A stretch of 64,000 bases of DNA. Origin: Senecio squalidus. Taxonomy: Eukaryota > Streptophyta > Magnoliopsida > Asterales > Asteraceae. The position numbers and the translations under genes are program-made. Below the pieces are notes generated by a model. The model made no database searches, was not told the origin of the DNA, and saw only the letters and a list, made by a program, of their open reading frames with translations. Of this stretch, positions 33,387-46,271 are shown piece after piece; position 1 is the stretch's first letter, and the number at the start of each line of letters is the position of its first letter. The stretch spans positions 23,093,823 to 23,157,822 of the forward strand of contig CAJVGC010000065.1 in the NCBI GenBank assembly GCA_910822075.1. Reading direction: 5' to 3'.

Positions 33387-34124
33387 ATGTCTCAGTCCTC
33401 ACGTTCACGATCCCCCTCGCGTTCCCAGTCCTGATCCCAGCAGAGAGCGGCGTCTTCTCACGAGCCTTCCGAGGGCCATACCGCCTCGGAAAGTCTCCGA
33501 CACCAGACCACGGACCCTACGGAGGATACCTCCATGGCTGTGTCCAGGAGCATCGGGTCAAGCCCGAGGTCGGTCTTACCACCTCCACCGGCCCCCGTTG
33601 CCGCGCCACCACAACGCCGTGGACCGCGTGTCGTTACGACGGCACGTAAGCAGGTAATCCTTCCGGGTCGGTTCCCCGATAGGATGGCAGCGCAGCAGGA
33701 CGGCCCGTCCAGGCCTGCGCCACCCCATCTCCCATTCGGACACCCACCTCCCGAGGCCCTACGCACCTCGATGATGGATCACTACTCGTGGGAGCGACAG
33801 CTCGAACGAGAAGAGATGCAGCGGGCTCGAGACGCTGAAGCAGCAAGGCAGAGGATGCCGCACACCCCACAGCTACCCCCTCCTGCCGCCTTCCTGCACC
33901 TCCACCGCGAGGTTAGGGGACTTTCAGAGGAAGCCCAGCAACAAGGGCTGCTCCTTTGCGGGGTCTCCGACGCCGCGCAGAGGTTGTCGGAACAAGCGTT
34001 GCGTCACCTCTCTGTGGTTCAGGCCACGACCCGTACGGTGCAACCTTTGGTAGGAGTTTGCTTGGTCATGGGGACCTTGTTGGCGGTTATTGCTGCCAAG
34101 ATGTTCTTCGAGAGACGCCGTTAG
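33387..34124 (+). pseudogene. Extra ORF upstream of gag in gypsy B (one in-frame stop)
   Basis: Homologue of the frame at 564-1235. The start ATG (33387) and the beginning 'MSQSSRSRS' are conserved. A TGA at codon 16 (33432-33434) breaks the frame, and the rest stays open to TAG 34122-34124 (245 codons in all). The order is SR-rich start, proline-rich middle, heptad-like 'FLHLHREVRGLSEEAQQQG', and a hydrophobic C-terminal segment with 'VGVCLVMGTL' and a basic tail. The middle differs in length and sequence from copy A far more than pol does, while the helix and C-terminal segment stay alike. This suggests that those parts matter for function; I do not know the role. Confidence 0.65.
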
Positions 34125-34492
34125 TTCTTTCTTTTATTATGTACTGTAGGCCGAGTTGTAATTTTCCATGTACACAGCTACGAGCCATTTTCCATTATTT
34201 CCTTATTGTATTGTACTGTACTTCCCTATTTTGAACCTCGTACCCAACTTATTAATGAATGAAGTTCCATTTATTACTATCTATTATTACCTTGTCTTGT
34301 GAATCATGTACTGTGTTGAATCATTTTCTTGCGTACGAATCCTTGTCGTGTGAATCTCTTGAAATTTGTCATGCGTGTACTATCTGTTCTATTACCTTAC
34401 TCTTGCGTGATTGTTAAACTGTTCATTGAATTAAATTCTTATCATATTCTGATCGTGCGTTCTAAACTGAATCTGTTATCTGTTGTAGAATC
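34125..34492 (+). promoter_or_regulatory. T-rich spacer before gag in gypsy B with acceptor-like TTGTAG
   Basis: 368 nt, T-rich, matching the spacer in element A. It ends CTGTTGTAG (AG at 34487-34488) four bases before the gag ATG. It is intron-like in composition; splicing is inference. Confidence 0.3.
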
Positions 34493-34624
34493 ATGGCACC
34501 CCGTACCAACGCCGCAATCATCGCTGAGCAAGTGGCCGAACAGTTGCAAGCAGCGATGCCCAACATGATCGCCCAGATCACTGCGGGAATCAATGCTAAC
34601 GTCAACAACCACCAACAGCAACAG

Positions 34625-34677
<53 letters not shown>

Positions 34678-37600
34678 TCAACAACAATAGAACAACCACC
34701 AGAACCAGAACCAACAACAACCCCCGAACCCACCAGCCTGCACTTATAAGAGCTTCATGGCCTGCAAGCCTAAGGAGTTCCATGGCACAACTGGTGCCGT
34801 AGGGCTGGTATCGTGGTTTGAGAGCATCGAGTCGGTGCTGCACATCAGTGGATGTGCTGAAGCTATGAAAGTACAATACGCTTCCTGCGTATTCCACGGG
34901 AAAGCACTGACTTGGTGGAACAATGTGGTCCGCAATAGGGGACGTGAGACCGCCAATGCTCTCACCTGGGAACAATTCAAGAACCTCCTGATCGTGGAGT
35001 ACTGCCCCAAAGGGGAAATCAAAAAGCTCGAGGCTAAGCTCTGGGATCACCAGATGGTCGGAAACGACATCGAAGGGTACACTGCCCGATTCCACGAGTT
35101 GGCCCGACTGGTCCCAAGGTTAGTAACTCCCGAGGAAAGCAAGATCGACCTGTACATCTCTGGTCTTGTTCCCGAGATCAGGGGAATGGTTCTCACCAAG
35201 GAACCCCAGACCCTCCAGAGTGCCATCATCCTAGCTCACCGCCTCACGAGCAACCTACTCACCACTTCTACCTCATCCAAGAAGGAGTCGGGTGAGAAAA
35301 GGAAGTCCGATCAGACTCCGAGGCGAAGTGACCGGAACAAGAAGAAGAAGACCACCCGCAACCATGCCATAGCAGCCATAGCACCACCGCCACCCCCACC
35401 AGCTGGAAACTGATACACGGGGACGAACCCCAAGTGCAACAAGTGCAATTTCCACCACCACGGTAACTGTCCCGTGTGTCTTAGGTGCCAGAAGGAAGGG
35501 CACTTTGCTAATTAGTTCCCGGACAAGTTGGCAGCTCCAGGTCCGAAACCGGTGTGCTTCGAGTGCGGAAGTGACCAGCACCTCCGGAATGCTTGCCCAA
35601 GACTCCGAAACGCTCAACCTAACCAAGGCGGGCGAGGTCGAGGACGTGTATTCGCACTCACAGCTGAAGAGGCTCGACAGGACCCAAACGCGGTGAACGG
35701 TACGTTCCCTGTTAATAATCATTATGCATCCGTTTTGTTCGATTCTCGTGCCGAAAGAAGCTTTGTGTCCTTAGAATTTAGACCCCTCATTAACTTAGGA
35801 TCTAAGGTTCTTAAGGATAGCTTCACCATAGAGTACGGCAACGGTCAGGAGTTCGAAGCTAAGGATATAATCATAGGATGTTCCATATGCCTGTCCGATA
35901 AAACTTTCCCTATTTATTTAATCCCTATCGAGCTGAAAAGCTTTGATGTCATCGTCGGAATGGATTGGCTCTCTCGTTTCCGAGCCGAGATCGTCTGTTT
36001 TGACAAACTCATCCGCATCCCCCTTTCTGACACTGAAACTTTAGTTGTTCAAGGAGACAAACCCGGACGATCACTCCGTCTCGTGTCGTCCATAAAAATG
36101 CGCAAGTACCTCGAGAAGGACTGTGACACATTTCTTGCTCACGTTGTTGAACGTAAACCCAAGGAGATCCGTATTCAAGATATCCCAGTAGTCAAGGATC
36201 ACCCTAAAGTCTTTCCCAAAGATTTGCCTGGGCTACCTCCGCACCGACAAGTGGAATTCCGGATAGACCTCATTCCTGGTGCAGCACCGGTCGCTAGGAC
36301 ACCTTACCGTCTAGCCCCACCGGAGATGCAAGAGCTGTCTAAACAGCTTCAGGAACTCTTAGATCATGGTCTCATTCGTCCTAGCTCGTCCCCCTGGGGA
36401 GCCCCTATACTCTTCGTTAAAAAGAAAGACGGATCGTTTCGTATGTGCATCGACTACCGCGAACTGAACAAACTGACCGTCAAGAACCGATACCCACTCC
36501 CGAGGATCGTTGACCTTTTCGACCAGTTGCAGGGTGCAACTTATTTCTCGAAAATCGACCTCCGTTCGGGTTATCATCAGGTTCGTGTCAGTGAGACCGA
36601 CATTCCAAAAACCGCTTTTCGTACCCGTTACGGTCATTACGAATTCCTCGTTATGCCATTCGGTCTAACCAACGCACCAGCAGTGTTCATGGACTCAATG
36701 AACCGAGTGTGTAGACCTTACCTGGACAAATTCGTGATCGTGTTCATTGATGACATTCTTATCTACTCGAGAAACAAGGAGGATCACGCGAAACACTTGA
36801 AACTCATCTTAGAACTCCTCCGAGAACAGAAACTGTACGCCAAATTCTCTAAGTGTGAATTCTGGCTCCGGGAAGTACATTTCCTTGGTCATGTGGTCAA
36901 CCAAGATGGGATCCATGTGGATCCGGCTAAGATAGAAGCGATCGAGAAATGGCAAGCCCCGACGACTCCTACAGAAATTCGTCAATTCCTAGGGTTGGCC
37001 GGCTATTATCGGAGGTTCATCGAGAATTTCTCGAAGATCGCTAAGCCACTCACCGAGCTCACTCAGAAGGATAAGGATTTTGTTTGGGGTACGAAGCAAG
37101 AGGAATCCTTCCAGAAACTCAAGCACCAACTTTTTCACGCACCGATTTTGTCGCTACCAGATGGTACGGATAACTTCGTTGTATTCTGCGATGCATCCCA
37201 TCAAGGACTTGGGTGCGTTCTTATGCAGAAAGACAAAGTTATCGCCTACGCTTCAAGACAACTCAAGGTTCACGAGCAGAACTACACTACCCACGACCTA
37301 GAGCTGGGAGCAGTCGTCTTTGCACTAAAGATCTGGAGACATTACTTGTATGGGACTAAGTGCACGGTTTTCACGGATCACAAGAGTCTTCAACACATCC
37401 TCGACCAGAAGATGCTCAACATGAGACAGAGGAGATGGATCGAACTGCTGAGTGACTACGATTGCGAGATCAAGTACCACCCGGGTAAAGCAAACGTAGT
37501 AGCAGACACCCTTAGTCGGAAGGAAAGGGTGAAACCATCTCGAGTTAGAGCATTGGGTATCCAGATTCAAACTAACCTTCAAACGCAAATCGCCGAGGTT

Positions 37601-39016
37601 CAGCGAGAAGCGTTGAAGCCCGAGAACCTAAAGGGAGAGACCTTGCACAATCATGAGAAGGAGTTCGAACGCAAATCCGACGGGATTCATTGCTTCAAGG
37701 GTCGAGCATGGATTCCGAAGTCCGGGGATCTTCGAAAGCTAATTCTGGATGAAGGCCACTGTTCCCGATACTCCATCCACCCCGGTTCAGATAAGTTGTA
37801 CAAGGACCTTAAGGAGTATTACTGGTGGTCGGGCATGAAGAAAGATATCGCCTTGTACGTGGCCAAGTGTCTCACTTGCTCCAAGGTCAAGGCGGAATAT
37901 CAGAAACCTTCAGGACTTCTGCAGCAACCGGAGATTCCTATGTGGAAGTGGGAACAAATCTCCATGGATTTCATTACCAAGTTACCCCGGACGGCAAAGG
38001 GTAACGACACAATTTGGGTAATTGTGGACCGTTTGACAAAGTCTGCTCACTTTCTGCCAGTGCGAGAAACCCACTCGATGGAGAAATTCGCGCAAATCTA
38101 CATCAACGAGATCATCTCTCGCCACGGGACACCTCTCTCAATCATTTCTGACATGGATAGTCGGTTCACGTCTCGTTTTTGGAACGCGCTTCAGAAATCT
38201 ATCGGGACGCGACTAGATCTTAGCACAACTTACCACCCTCAGACCGACGGTCAAAGCGAAAGGACGATCCAAACGCTTGAGGATATGCTTAGAGCATGCG
38301 TAGTTGACTTTGGAGGAAGTTGGGATACTCATCTTCCATTGGTCGAGTTTTCGTACAACAACAGCTACCACGCTAGCATTAAGTGTGCTCCGTTCGAGGC
38401 CTTATATGGACGCAAGTGCCGATCGCCGCTTTGTTGGCTAGAAGCCGGTGATCGACAGCTCACAAGGCTCGACATTGTTCAAGAAACCATCGACAAGATC
38501 ACCACCATCAGAGAGCGACTGAAGACGTCCCGTACTCGGCAGAAGAGCTACGCCGATAACCGAAGAAAACCCCTCGAGTTCCAGGTCGGCGATCGTGTGC
38601 TTCTTAAAGTATCGCCATGGAAAGGGGTAGTTCGCTTCGGAAAACGCGGTAAGCTAAGCCCCAGGTACACCGGACCGTTTGAGGTCATCGAGCGTATTGG
38701 TCCAGTAGCTTATCGACTCCAACTCCCGCCAGTTCTTTCCAATGTTCATAATGTGTTCCATGTCTCATACTTGAAAAAGTGCTTATCTGATGAGACCATC
38801 GTCATCCCGCTCGACGAGGTCAAGATCGACAACAAACTCAATTTCATAGAGGAGACGCTTGAAGTTGTAGACCGAGAGGTCAAACAACTCATACAAAGTC
38901 GTGTTCCTATTGTCAAGGTTCGTTGGAACTCCAGACGTGGTCACGAATTCACATGGGAACGTGAAGACCATATACGTCAAAAGTATCCGCATTTGTTCAA
39001 AGATACTTCTACCTGA
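34493..39016 (+). pseudogene. gag-pol: gag-pol of gypsy B, single frame with three stops
   Basis: Gag and pol share one frame from ATG 34493 to TGA 39014-39016, about 1507 codons. Order: N-terminal gag, polyglutamine run (34614-34687), capsid-like region, zinc knuckles (second complete, 'CFECGSDQHLRNAC'), protease, RT ('FVIVFIDDILIYSR', about 36740), RNase H ('FCDASHQGLGC', about 37190), integrase with zinc finger (about 37750-37900) and DDE residues ('SMDFITKL', 'SDMDSRF', 'GQSERT'), and a chromodomain-like end ('VKVRWNSRRGHEF'). Stops lie at 34688-34690, 35411-35413 and 35513-35515, the last in the first zinc knuckle. The protease motif reads 'FDSRAERSFV', so the usual DSG is DSR. From 35516 to 39016 the frame is open (1167 codons). 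Confidence 0.92.
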
Positions 39017-39051
39017 TTGGACGAGTCAAATTTCGGGACGAAATTCCTCTC

Positions 39052-39064
39052 AACCCGGGGATGA
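39052..39064 (+). other. Polypurine tract region of gypsy B
   Basis: AACCCGGGGATGA sits directly before the 3' LTR and is identical to the corresponding site of element A (10617-10629). Confidence 0.6.
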
Positions 39065-41671
39065 TGTGACAACCGTCTAAATTTCAGGTGATTCTCAGTT
39101 ACTTAATCGGTTCAAATCTCTAGTTACTCTTTATCGTGTTCATATTGTTCGCGTTCATACTTATTGTGTCTTTTATTGTCGGAACCAATGTCGGGATCAA
39201 ACTATACATCCTAACACCAAATAAACAATACAAGAACTTGACTAAGTTCATAACGGAAACTAAAAAGATTCTAGTCCTTAACTAGTTATAACGGAAAACT
39301 TAAAACGACAAAAAGCTGGATTTTTCAACCCAGCCGGCGGCTGAATCCCGCTGTCCAGCTGGACGATGACTCATTTTTGCATGAAATGTCATTGGACCAA
39401 CCATTTTGGCTCGGGACTGGGCATAATTTACTGCCATTTGAGGCTCCCAAGGCCAATAAACACCCTTTTGGTTCACTCCTATTTTCAAATTCATTCAAAC
39501 AAAACACAAAACACACACATCTCTACTTCTCTCTCAAACTCTCTCCATTTTCTCAAGAACACCCAAACAAATACAGAAACTTCCACCATAAAAACAGTCC
39601 ATAAACATCAATAAATCGACCATATAATCGTCTCTTTGCCTTTCCCTTCGGTAGAACTCTTTTACTTTACTCTCTTGCATGTAAGATCTAAAACCTGGAA
39701 ATATGTTTTTATAAAGATCTAAAACGTTTTCTTGGTTAAAAAACGAGTTTTTATGAAAGATCCATATGTTTAACATATAAATCTGAAAGAAAACAGTGAG
39801 TTTACTTTAAAAATATATATATTCGAGTCATATCAGCTTGCATGTAGAATCTAACGGTTAAACAAGCTTAAAATCGGAAAATAACGTAATGTTGAAACTG
39901 GCCGAAGGCTTTTGGCCGGCGGCTGAAGGATTCCAGCCGGCGGCTAAAGCCCAGCCGCCGCCTGAATATCGATGTTTGTCACTTTTATCGTTTTAAAGGC
40001 CGTAAACATAAAAATAAGCTAAAATAATTTGTCACATAATATACATATCTTGAAAAGCTCCTGTTTTTGATATATAAAGTGGTTGGAAAAGCTTTTTGAA
40101 TGGAAACATGTGTATTATCGTCCGTAATGATAATATTGTACATTTTAAAGCGGGAAAGTGTTTTGAAAATAGACATAAATTTTATTGCGCGGAAGCGCTG
40201 CCCAAATTTCACCGTAAAATACATTTCTAATTCAGTAACATAATAACTTCGAGACTTATACACTTTGACACTTTTTGAACATAATTGGACTTATCGGACT
40301 AGGAAACGTACACAAACACATAAACCTTATAAAATTTCCGTAATAAACTTTTTGGAACAGAATCTATGTATAAGAAAATGAGAAATTAAAATGTTAAATT
40401 GGAACTTAACATAACACAATTATACTAATAAAACTTGTACAACATCCGGTGTTCTAGGTCGTTTGTGATTCCCGACGCGTTCCGCTTCTTTTGTGCTAGT
40501 TCATACCTTATTACCTTCGCAAACCGTGAGTTACAACCCCACTTTGTTTTACTTTGTACTTTTAAACATTATTTGGGGGAAACATAAGGTCACATGCTTT
40601 GTAACTTTTAACACTATTTGCGAATTACTTGAAACTTTTGGAAACTTGTACGTAACTTTGGGAACCTGATACATTTAAACTCGCGAAACTTGTAAACTTT
40701 GGAAACTTGTACGAAACCTTATTGAAACTCTTATGAAACCTTGAACTTTGGGAAACTTGGAACTTGTGAACTATTATGCGTATATGTGGTGATGCCTTAG
40801 CGGGTTAACTAAATTTAGGATACTTGTTAGCGACCAATCCTTGATGAAAATATAAGCCCGGAAGAACTTATTACTACTTTTGGAAACTTTGTTCATTTGC
40901 CCGTTTTGGTTCAGGAACTTTTATACATTATTAACAACAGCCGTTAGTCATATGGGTATCGATACTTAGGAGCGGTCACTCCTTACTCAGGGTTAGCGTC
41001 CCAAGTACATATTACTAAGTTCAGATGTACACTCAATTAAACATTTTTGGGCTAGATCAGGACCACGCAATCGGTTTAGTGTATACTTACTACTTATGTT
41101 ATGCCAAGTGCTTAATACGAGTTACTATTTAGTTAAACACATACTCCCTAAGCATATAGCTTTTTAGCCCTCGGATTCCGCTACAACTTTAAATATACGA
41201 GTTTTATTTATTTAACTTACTTGTGTACGTTCAAACCTTTACTATTTACATATATGTTCAAACGTCGCTCCGTTACTTTTACTTATGACGTCATCATATA
41301 TTTTGCAACTTTCTATTTTTGGAAACTTTATCGAAACTCTATACTGTAACCCACTCACTACTTTATGTAGTTGACACTTTATCTTATGTTTCAGGAAATT
41401 AATGTAAGTATATGGAATGCATGGCAAGGAAGGGTCGTTATGGTTACCTGAGGCGCTCATTGGGAAAAGACCTTTCTATTTTGGGAATTTTAATTGAAAC
41501 TTGTATTTGTACTTTAAGTTAAATCATGAACTACTTGGTTGTCTTTGAATGTTGAAACTTGAACTACTTTATTTTAATTTGGAATGACTTGAATCGTTTA
41601 TATTTGCTTATGACCGTGTAATGATATTCCAGCTCTCACATTCCGTGTTTCCGCTATAGCGGGGTGTGACA
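39065..41671 (+). mobile_element. 3' LTR of gypsy B
   Basis: 2607 bp, TGTGACAACC...GTGTGACA, followed by the target duplication TAGGA. It is 160 bp shorter than the 5' LTR through several small deletions, partly at the GC-rich motif clusters. Confidence 0.93.
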
Positions 41672-42360
41672 TAGGAAGACCTGGATTGAGTCACCATAAA
41701 CTCATGCAAAACACCCCTAACTCATTTACAACATCACAAACTCAAAACACACACATACAACACAAACTTGGAACAATACCTTGAAAATATGGGGTTAAAC
41801 TAGAGCAAGGAGTAAGGGAAAGAGATTTTGCTAAGGAAATTGGATTTCTTTGAGTTAATAATCAAGATCAAACAAGTTTACAAGCTTCAATTTTTGTGAG
41901 TATTATAAGAATTTTGTTAACATTTTTCTTTATTATAACTAATAAATCATAATGTTGATATGGAGAAATCATGATTTTTGAACTAGTATATGGATATCAT
42001 ATGCTTAAAAATGAGAGTATTTGTAAATAACTTTGATATTTATCACTTGCATGTTTACATCTAACATACAAATGTAAGTTTTACAACATAAACATACCTA
42101 AATGTCGCTAAAATGTCAAAACATTGAATCTGGTTACAGCCTTTCAGCCATCGGCTGAATCTCGCTGATAACACAAATTTGGTATTTTAACGTATTAACA
42201 GTATAGATTGTCGAATATATAATGTTTTTACAGTTTAATAAAATGTTTTAAAAGAATGTTAGTAAAACATTATAAGGTTTGGAACATGAACGATAAGTTG
42301 TTAAGATTAGATAACTAAATTACCATGTCTTTGAAATACTTACGTCTCATCTTTAAGATG
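41672..42360 (+). mobile_element. Diverged gypsy LTR F, right piece
   Basis: It continues LTR F after the TAGGA duplication. AACTCAAAACACACACATAC, a terminal-exon-like purine stretch and one CAGCCATCGGCTGAA motif (about 42143-42157) follow the same order as the B LTR landmarks. No GTGTGACA end is found, so its 3' end is truncated. The join to copia sequence is near 42360 and only approximate. Confidence 0.5.
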
Positions 42361-43019
42361 TTGAAATATGCTTATGAAGTAGCGATATTAAGATATGTAA
42401 TTAAATATAGTTTTGAAATTACGTTTTCTTGTGGCTAAGAAAATGATGAGCTTGTAATAAAAAACTATGAATCTCGTCATATTGATTTTGCTCCACTTCT
42501 TGAAGTAAATTTGACAATATATTTGTAGTGATAAACGAGGTTTACGTAAGTATTATAGTTGCTATATGAATACGACAATATACAGGCCGCTAGAAATGGA
42601 AAGATGAGAGATGATTAATTAAAGAAAAGACAAAGATGTCGTATAAAACTTAATTTATCATTCAAATTATTAGTTGTTTTCTATATTACATTATGCATCT
42701 TGCGATAATCTAATATTCGTATTCACGAAATGGGAAAAGGGCAAAGTGAATGGGATTAAGATGCATTATATGAGGTACTTGCATCATCGTAAAAATTGTT
42801 ATATATGCATGATCTAAATTTGTTTTTTTTATTATCCAAAGTAATGTTTCTTACTCGATTGTGTTATATGTCAATGTGAGTATTATATCGAATATTACGT
42901 AATAAGTTGAAAACTTATGAAGAGTAAATATATATTTATCGTAAGAGAAAAGGATTAAAATGATATTTTACTAATTTCTCTTGTATTATATGGCATAAAA
43001 AACTCATGTGTAATTGAAG

Positions 43020-43165
43020 CACACATGATCATAAACTAGAAGTTTATGGGCGGTGATTATTTGGTCATAAACCTGAAGTTTATGCACCTTGATTATTTGA
43101 TTATAAACTTGAAGTTTATGGACCGTGGTTATTTAGTCATAAACCACAAGTTTATAGACCTTGAT
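43020..43165 (+). repeat. 36-bp tandem repeat inside copia (12-codon unit)
   Basis: Four units of the type CATAAACCTGAAGTTTATGG plus about 16 bases (ending in GATTATTT) follow each other every 36 bases. The core is near-palindromic. Related arrays lie at 13440-13540 in copy 1 and at 50085-50175 and 50590-50760 (reverse) in copy C. Because the period is 12 codons, this may once have coded for a peptide repeat in the polyprotein. Confidence 0.7.
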
Positions 43166-45591
43166 TATTTAAGTGATTGGACCGGTTACCATCTCGGGTC
43201 AATGATGCAATATATATAGAAGTTAATTAATTTCCAACTAAAGTAGGGATTGAATTTCATTATTCTGGAAACTATAAAAGGGGTATGAATAGGCCTATAC
43301 ACCCATATCATGAAGCATTTAGAGTTTTAAAATCGATGCACCGTCTAAATGTTCATTAAAGTAGCAACCTGAAGTTTGCGTAATTAGTGACTCAACTAAT
43401 GAGATAATGAGCACATTGCTACATATTATAATACTTGTTTTGGCAATAGTGGTGAATATAATTCACAAATTTATAAATGATTATTGAATAAGTGTTGACA
43501 TTGGTATGTCTTACGCAAATTGCTTTTGTTGAAACGCTTATCAAACGTCTTCAGTTGATTGCAAAGCCAACAATCATGAGAGTAAAAGACATAGATTTTG
43601 TTTAGAGCCACGTATTTACATTAAATAGCACTAATTCACATCAAGCCAATATTTGTGATGATTACCCCCCATTATGATTGATTTTTTGTCAGAAGTAATT
43701 CCCATAATATATTTTGATTATGCTTATATGTTTAAGTTGCTCCACCACAACGCATAAATATGGGACGTAAAAAAATGTTGGGAATATATGTTTTGTATGA
43801 ATCCACATATAATTACAATTTAATATGTCATCAAGGGGAGATTGGTTTATGGCATGATTTACTGATTGTAATAAATTAGTTATCCCAACATTAGGGGGAT
43901 AGAATGTGTAGCTAAAACTAAGAAAGATTGCAATGAATTACCGATCCTCATACTAAACAATATGAACCAGAAGTTCATGTGATAATTCATTTTCCATATT
44001 TAGTAATCGCCAGATAAATTTTCTAACCAAAGAGAGTGACCATGTTACGTATATTAGCTGCTAATGCTCCGATTAAAATGTGTCCTTAAAGGACATCATG
44101 TGGTTGATAATAAATCTATGGTACGCCTGAAGCGTGGTAGAGTAATTGATTACAAATTAAATTCCTCGAAATAAATAAAGGAGAAATGATTTAAGATGGT
44201 TAAATCGAGGTAATAAAGATCCCGAAAGATACTCTTGAAGAGTAACTAGACATGATGGTTCAAGAAGAACCTAAGGTACCGAAATATAAAGAGATCTCAA
44301 TATGTTATATCATGTCTAGGAAAATATGGAATCAAAATAAAATGAAATTAATGTCGACGATGATTTTAATATAGCGCTAGATATTATTTATATTAATGAG
44401 GATCGTGTTAGCATACCTGTCCAGAAGTTGAGAGATAAAATTGATTGGCCAAAATGGTAAGAGGCAAGAACTCAATGAGAATTGAAGCCTCTCGAAATAA
44501 GAGATATTAGGACTTGTAGTCCATACATATGAAGGTGTATTATAAAACGGTCTTTGGTTGAATTAAGATTGTATGATATAAGGCAATATTGATATAAAAT
44601 GATTTCTACAAAGACTCACGTTTGATTACAATGAGATATACTGTAAAGTGGTGGATCCAACGATTAGTAATGATATCTTATAAGTTTGGCAATATAAAAG
44701 ATATTTAATTCGCGTCTAATGAATATTGTAAAAGCTTACTTGGTAGTAAGATTCCAAAAAGATATGAAATGCATGAAGCATGGCTCACGATTTAAATGCG
44801 TGAAGCATATAAGAAAAGTTCTCGAGAACACTATTTGATAAAATAAAAAGTATTTATATCAGTTAAAGTAATGATGACATATGTGATATAATCGCCATGA
44901 TGATTTATGTTGATATAGTTATGAAATGATTATATTTGTGCACACAATTTATAAGGAGATTCGGATCTAAATATGTTATAATTATGATGTATGCTTTAAT
45001 ACATTTGGAACTCGTGATGAGATTCTAAAGCGATTGAATAATCATATAAGTAATGTGATATGAAATACCTTTAAAAGACATAAGTTTTGTCTTGAGTCAT
45101 ACATGGATCATGCGAAGGATGAAATCCTTACACACTAACATCAAATTGTTGAATATCTATGATAAAATCATATTCATTGAGCATTTTTATGGTTGTGAGG
45201 TTAATTAATAATGATATGACACAAATCAAACTCCAAAAGATAATGAGGATTACTGATCCTGAAGTACGAGATTTAATTGACAACAAAGCAATTAAGCTTA
45301 TTGGCCATACATAAGATGTTATTAAATTTAAGATGTTATCATACGTGTTGCATTTTTTGAAGTGACGAAATTTGTTGTGTCAACTCAAAGAGCTCAAATG
45401 ATGTGATCATCAGGGAAAAAAATGCCTTGTCTATGGTTTTGTCCCATTGGGTTTCCTAGGAAGGTTTTTAATGATGCGAACGTATTGAAAAGTTATGTAC
45501 TCTTTTTCCTCACTAGATTTTTGTCTCGCTGAGTTTTATCTAGTAAGGTGTTAACGAGGCATAATCTATTACAAGTACACCCAAGAGGGAG

Positions 45592-46271
45592 TGTTATGAA
45601 TAATTATGGTATAGTTGCCCATATCTTTACAATATTAAATAAAGATATTTGTATCTCATTATTAGCTTTGTTTCTTGAAGGATACTCCATATTTTAACTA
45701 TAAATATATCTCTTATATGAGATGAATAATATTCAATTTATCCATTTTTTTTCTCTATCTTTCTTGTTCTCCTCTTATCTTTAATCTTTAATATATAATA
45801 AAAGAGAGGCCTTAAATGCCACATGACGAAGTAAGGCCCATTGGATGAATTAATTTCTTTAATTTCAACCATTAGATTAGATTGATGATGTAATTAAAGA
45901 CTTTTTTTTATTTTATTTTGCACCCTCTTAAGACATAAAATTATATTCTCTTTATAATTCCATCTTTATTGAAATAAAAAACATAATTTTAAATTACCTA
46001 TAAAATCGTTCAATTTTGACTATGATTTATCTTATTGTTATTCTAAAATCTCCTAATAGAAAATATCAAAACATGTGTATAAAGGTAAAAGTGTATATAT
46101 TATTATAACTATAAACAACTTGTGTATAAACGTATGTTATTATACGTATATAACATGGTTTTCTCAAAATAACTTAAAATCTATATAAACATAAAAATTT
46201 CCGATTTAATTTTTATCTTTGTCCGCGCTATAAAGGGACAATAATCTAGTTATTTGTATTGTTCCACAACA
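45592..46271 (+). mobile_element. 3' LTR of copia copy 2, interrupted by a Helitron
   Basis: It starts TGTTATGAATAATTATGG after GAGGGAG and ends TTGTTCCACAACA. Without the 465-bp insertion at 45785-46249 it is about 215 bp, close to the other LTRs of this family. Confidence 0.8.
45785..46249 (+). mobile_element. Short non-autonomous Helitron in the copia LTR
   Basis: It begins TCTTTAATATATAATAAAAGAG after a host A and ends ...GTCC-loop-GGAC...AATAATCTAG before a host T. This fits Helitron rules: 5' TC, 3' hairpin then CTAG, insertion between A and T, no target duplication. Removing it rejoins a normal LTR sequence. 465 bp, no coding capacity. Confidence 0.8.

Larger units (their letters stand above)
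30256..41671 (+). mobile_element. Ty3/gypsy element B (chromovirus, Tekay-like), full-length
   Basis: A complete 11.4-kb element with 5' LTR 30256-33022, 3' LTR 39065-41671, primer site, extra ORF, gag-pol and polypurine tract, flanked by the perfect duplication TAGGA (30251-30255 and 41672-41676). The LTRs are nearly identical in aligned parts; the 3' LTR lacks several short blocks, including about 90 bp after 39630 and one copy of a GC-rich motif. This suggests a recent insertion. It sits inside diverged LTR F. Coding is damaged by a few stops only. Confidence 0.95.
42361..46271 (+). mobile_element. Decayed Ty1/copia element, copy 2
   Basis: Same family as copy 1 and the element at 47360-55403. 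It begins truncated near 42360-42410 (GTTTTCTTGTGGCTAAGAAAATG is shared with the reverse complement of about 51400-51425). It runs through a 36-bp repeat array, the integrase region (43430-43690), 'GCTAATGCTCCGATTAAAATG' (44060), the RT linker region and a GAGGGAG end, to a 3' LTR. Coding is full of stops. The relation to copia E on the other side of gypsy B is unclear because this copy starts upstream of the point where E ends. Confidence 0.75.

Noticed and set aside
33458..33870. Minus-strand ORFs over the accessory ORF of element B
   Set aside because: Shadows of the GC-rich plus-strand frame; no homologous equivalents in element A.
34442..35095. 217-codon minus-strand ORF with long leucine run
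   Set aside because: It is the antisense of gag including the (CAG/CAA)n run; the leucines are the reverse reading of the glutamine repeat, and gag homology is on the plus strand.
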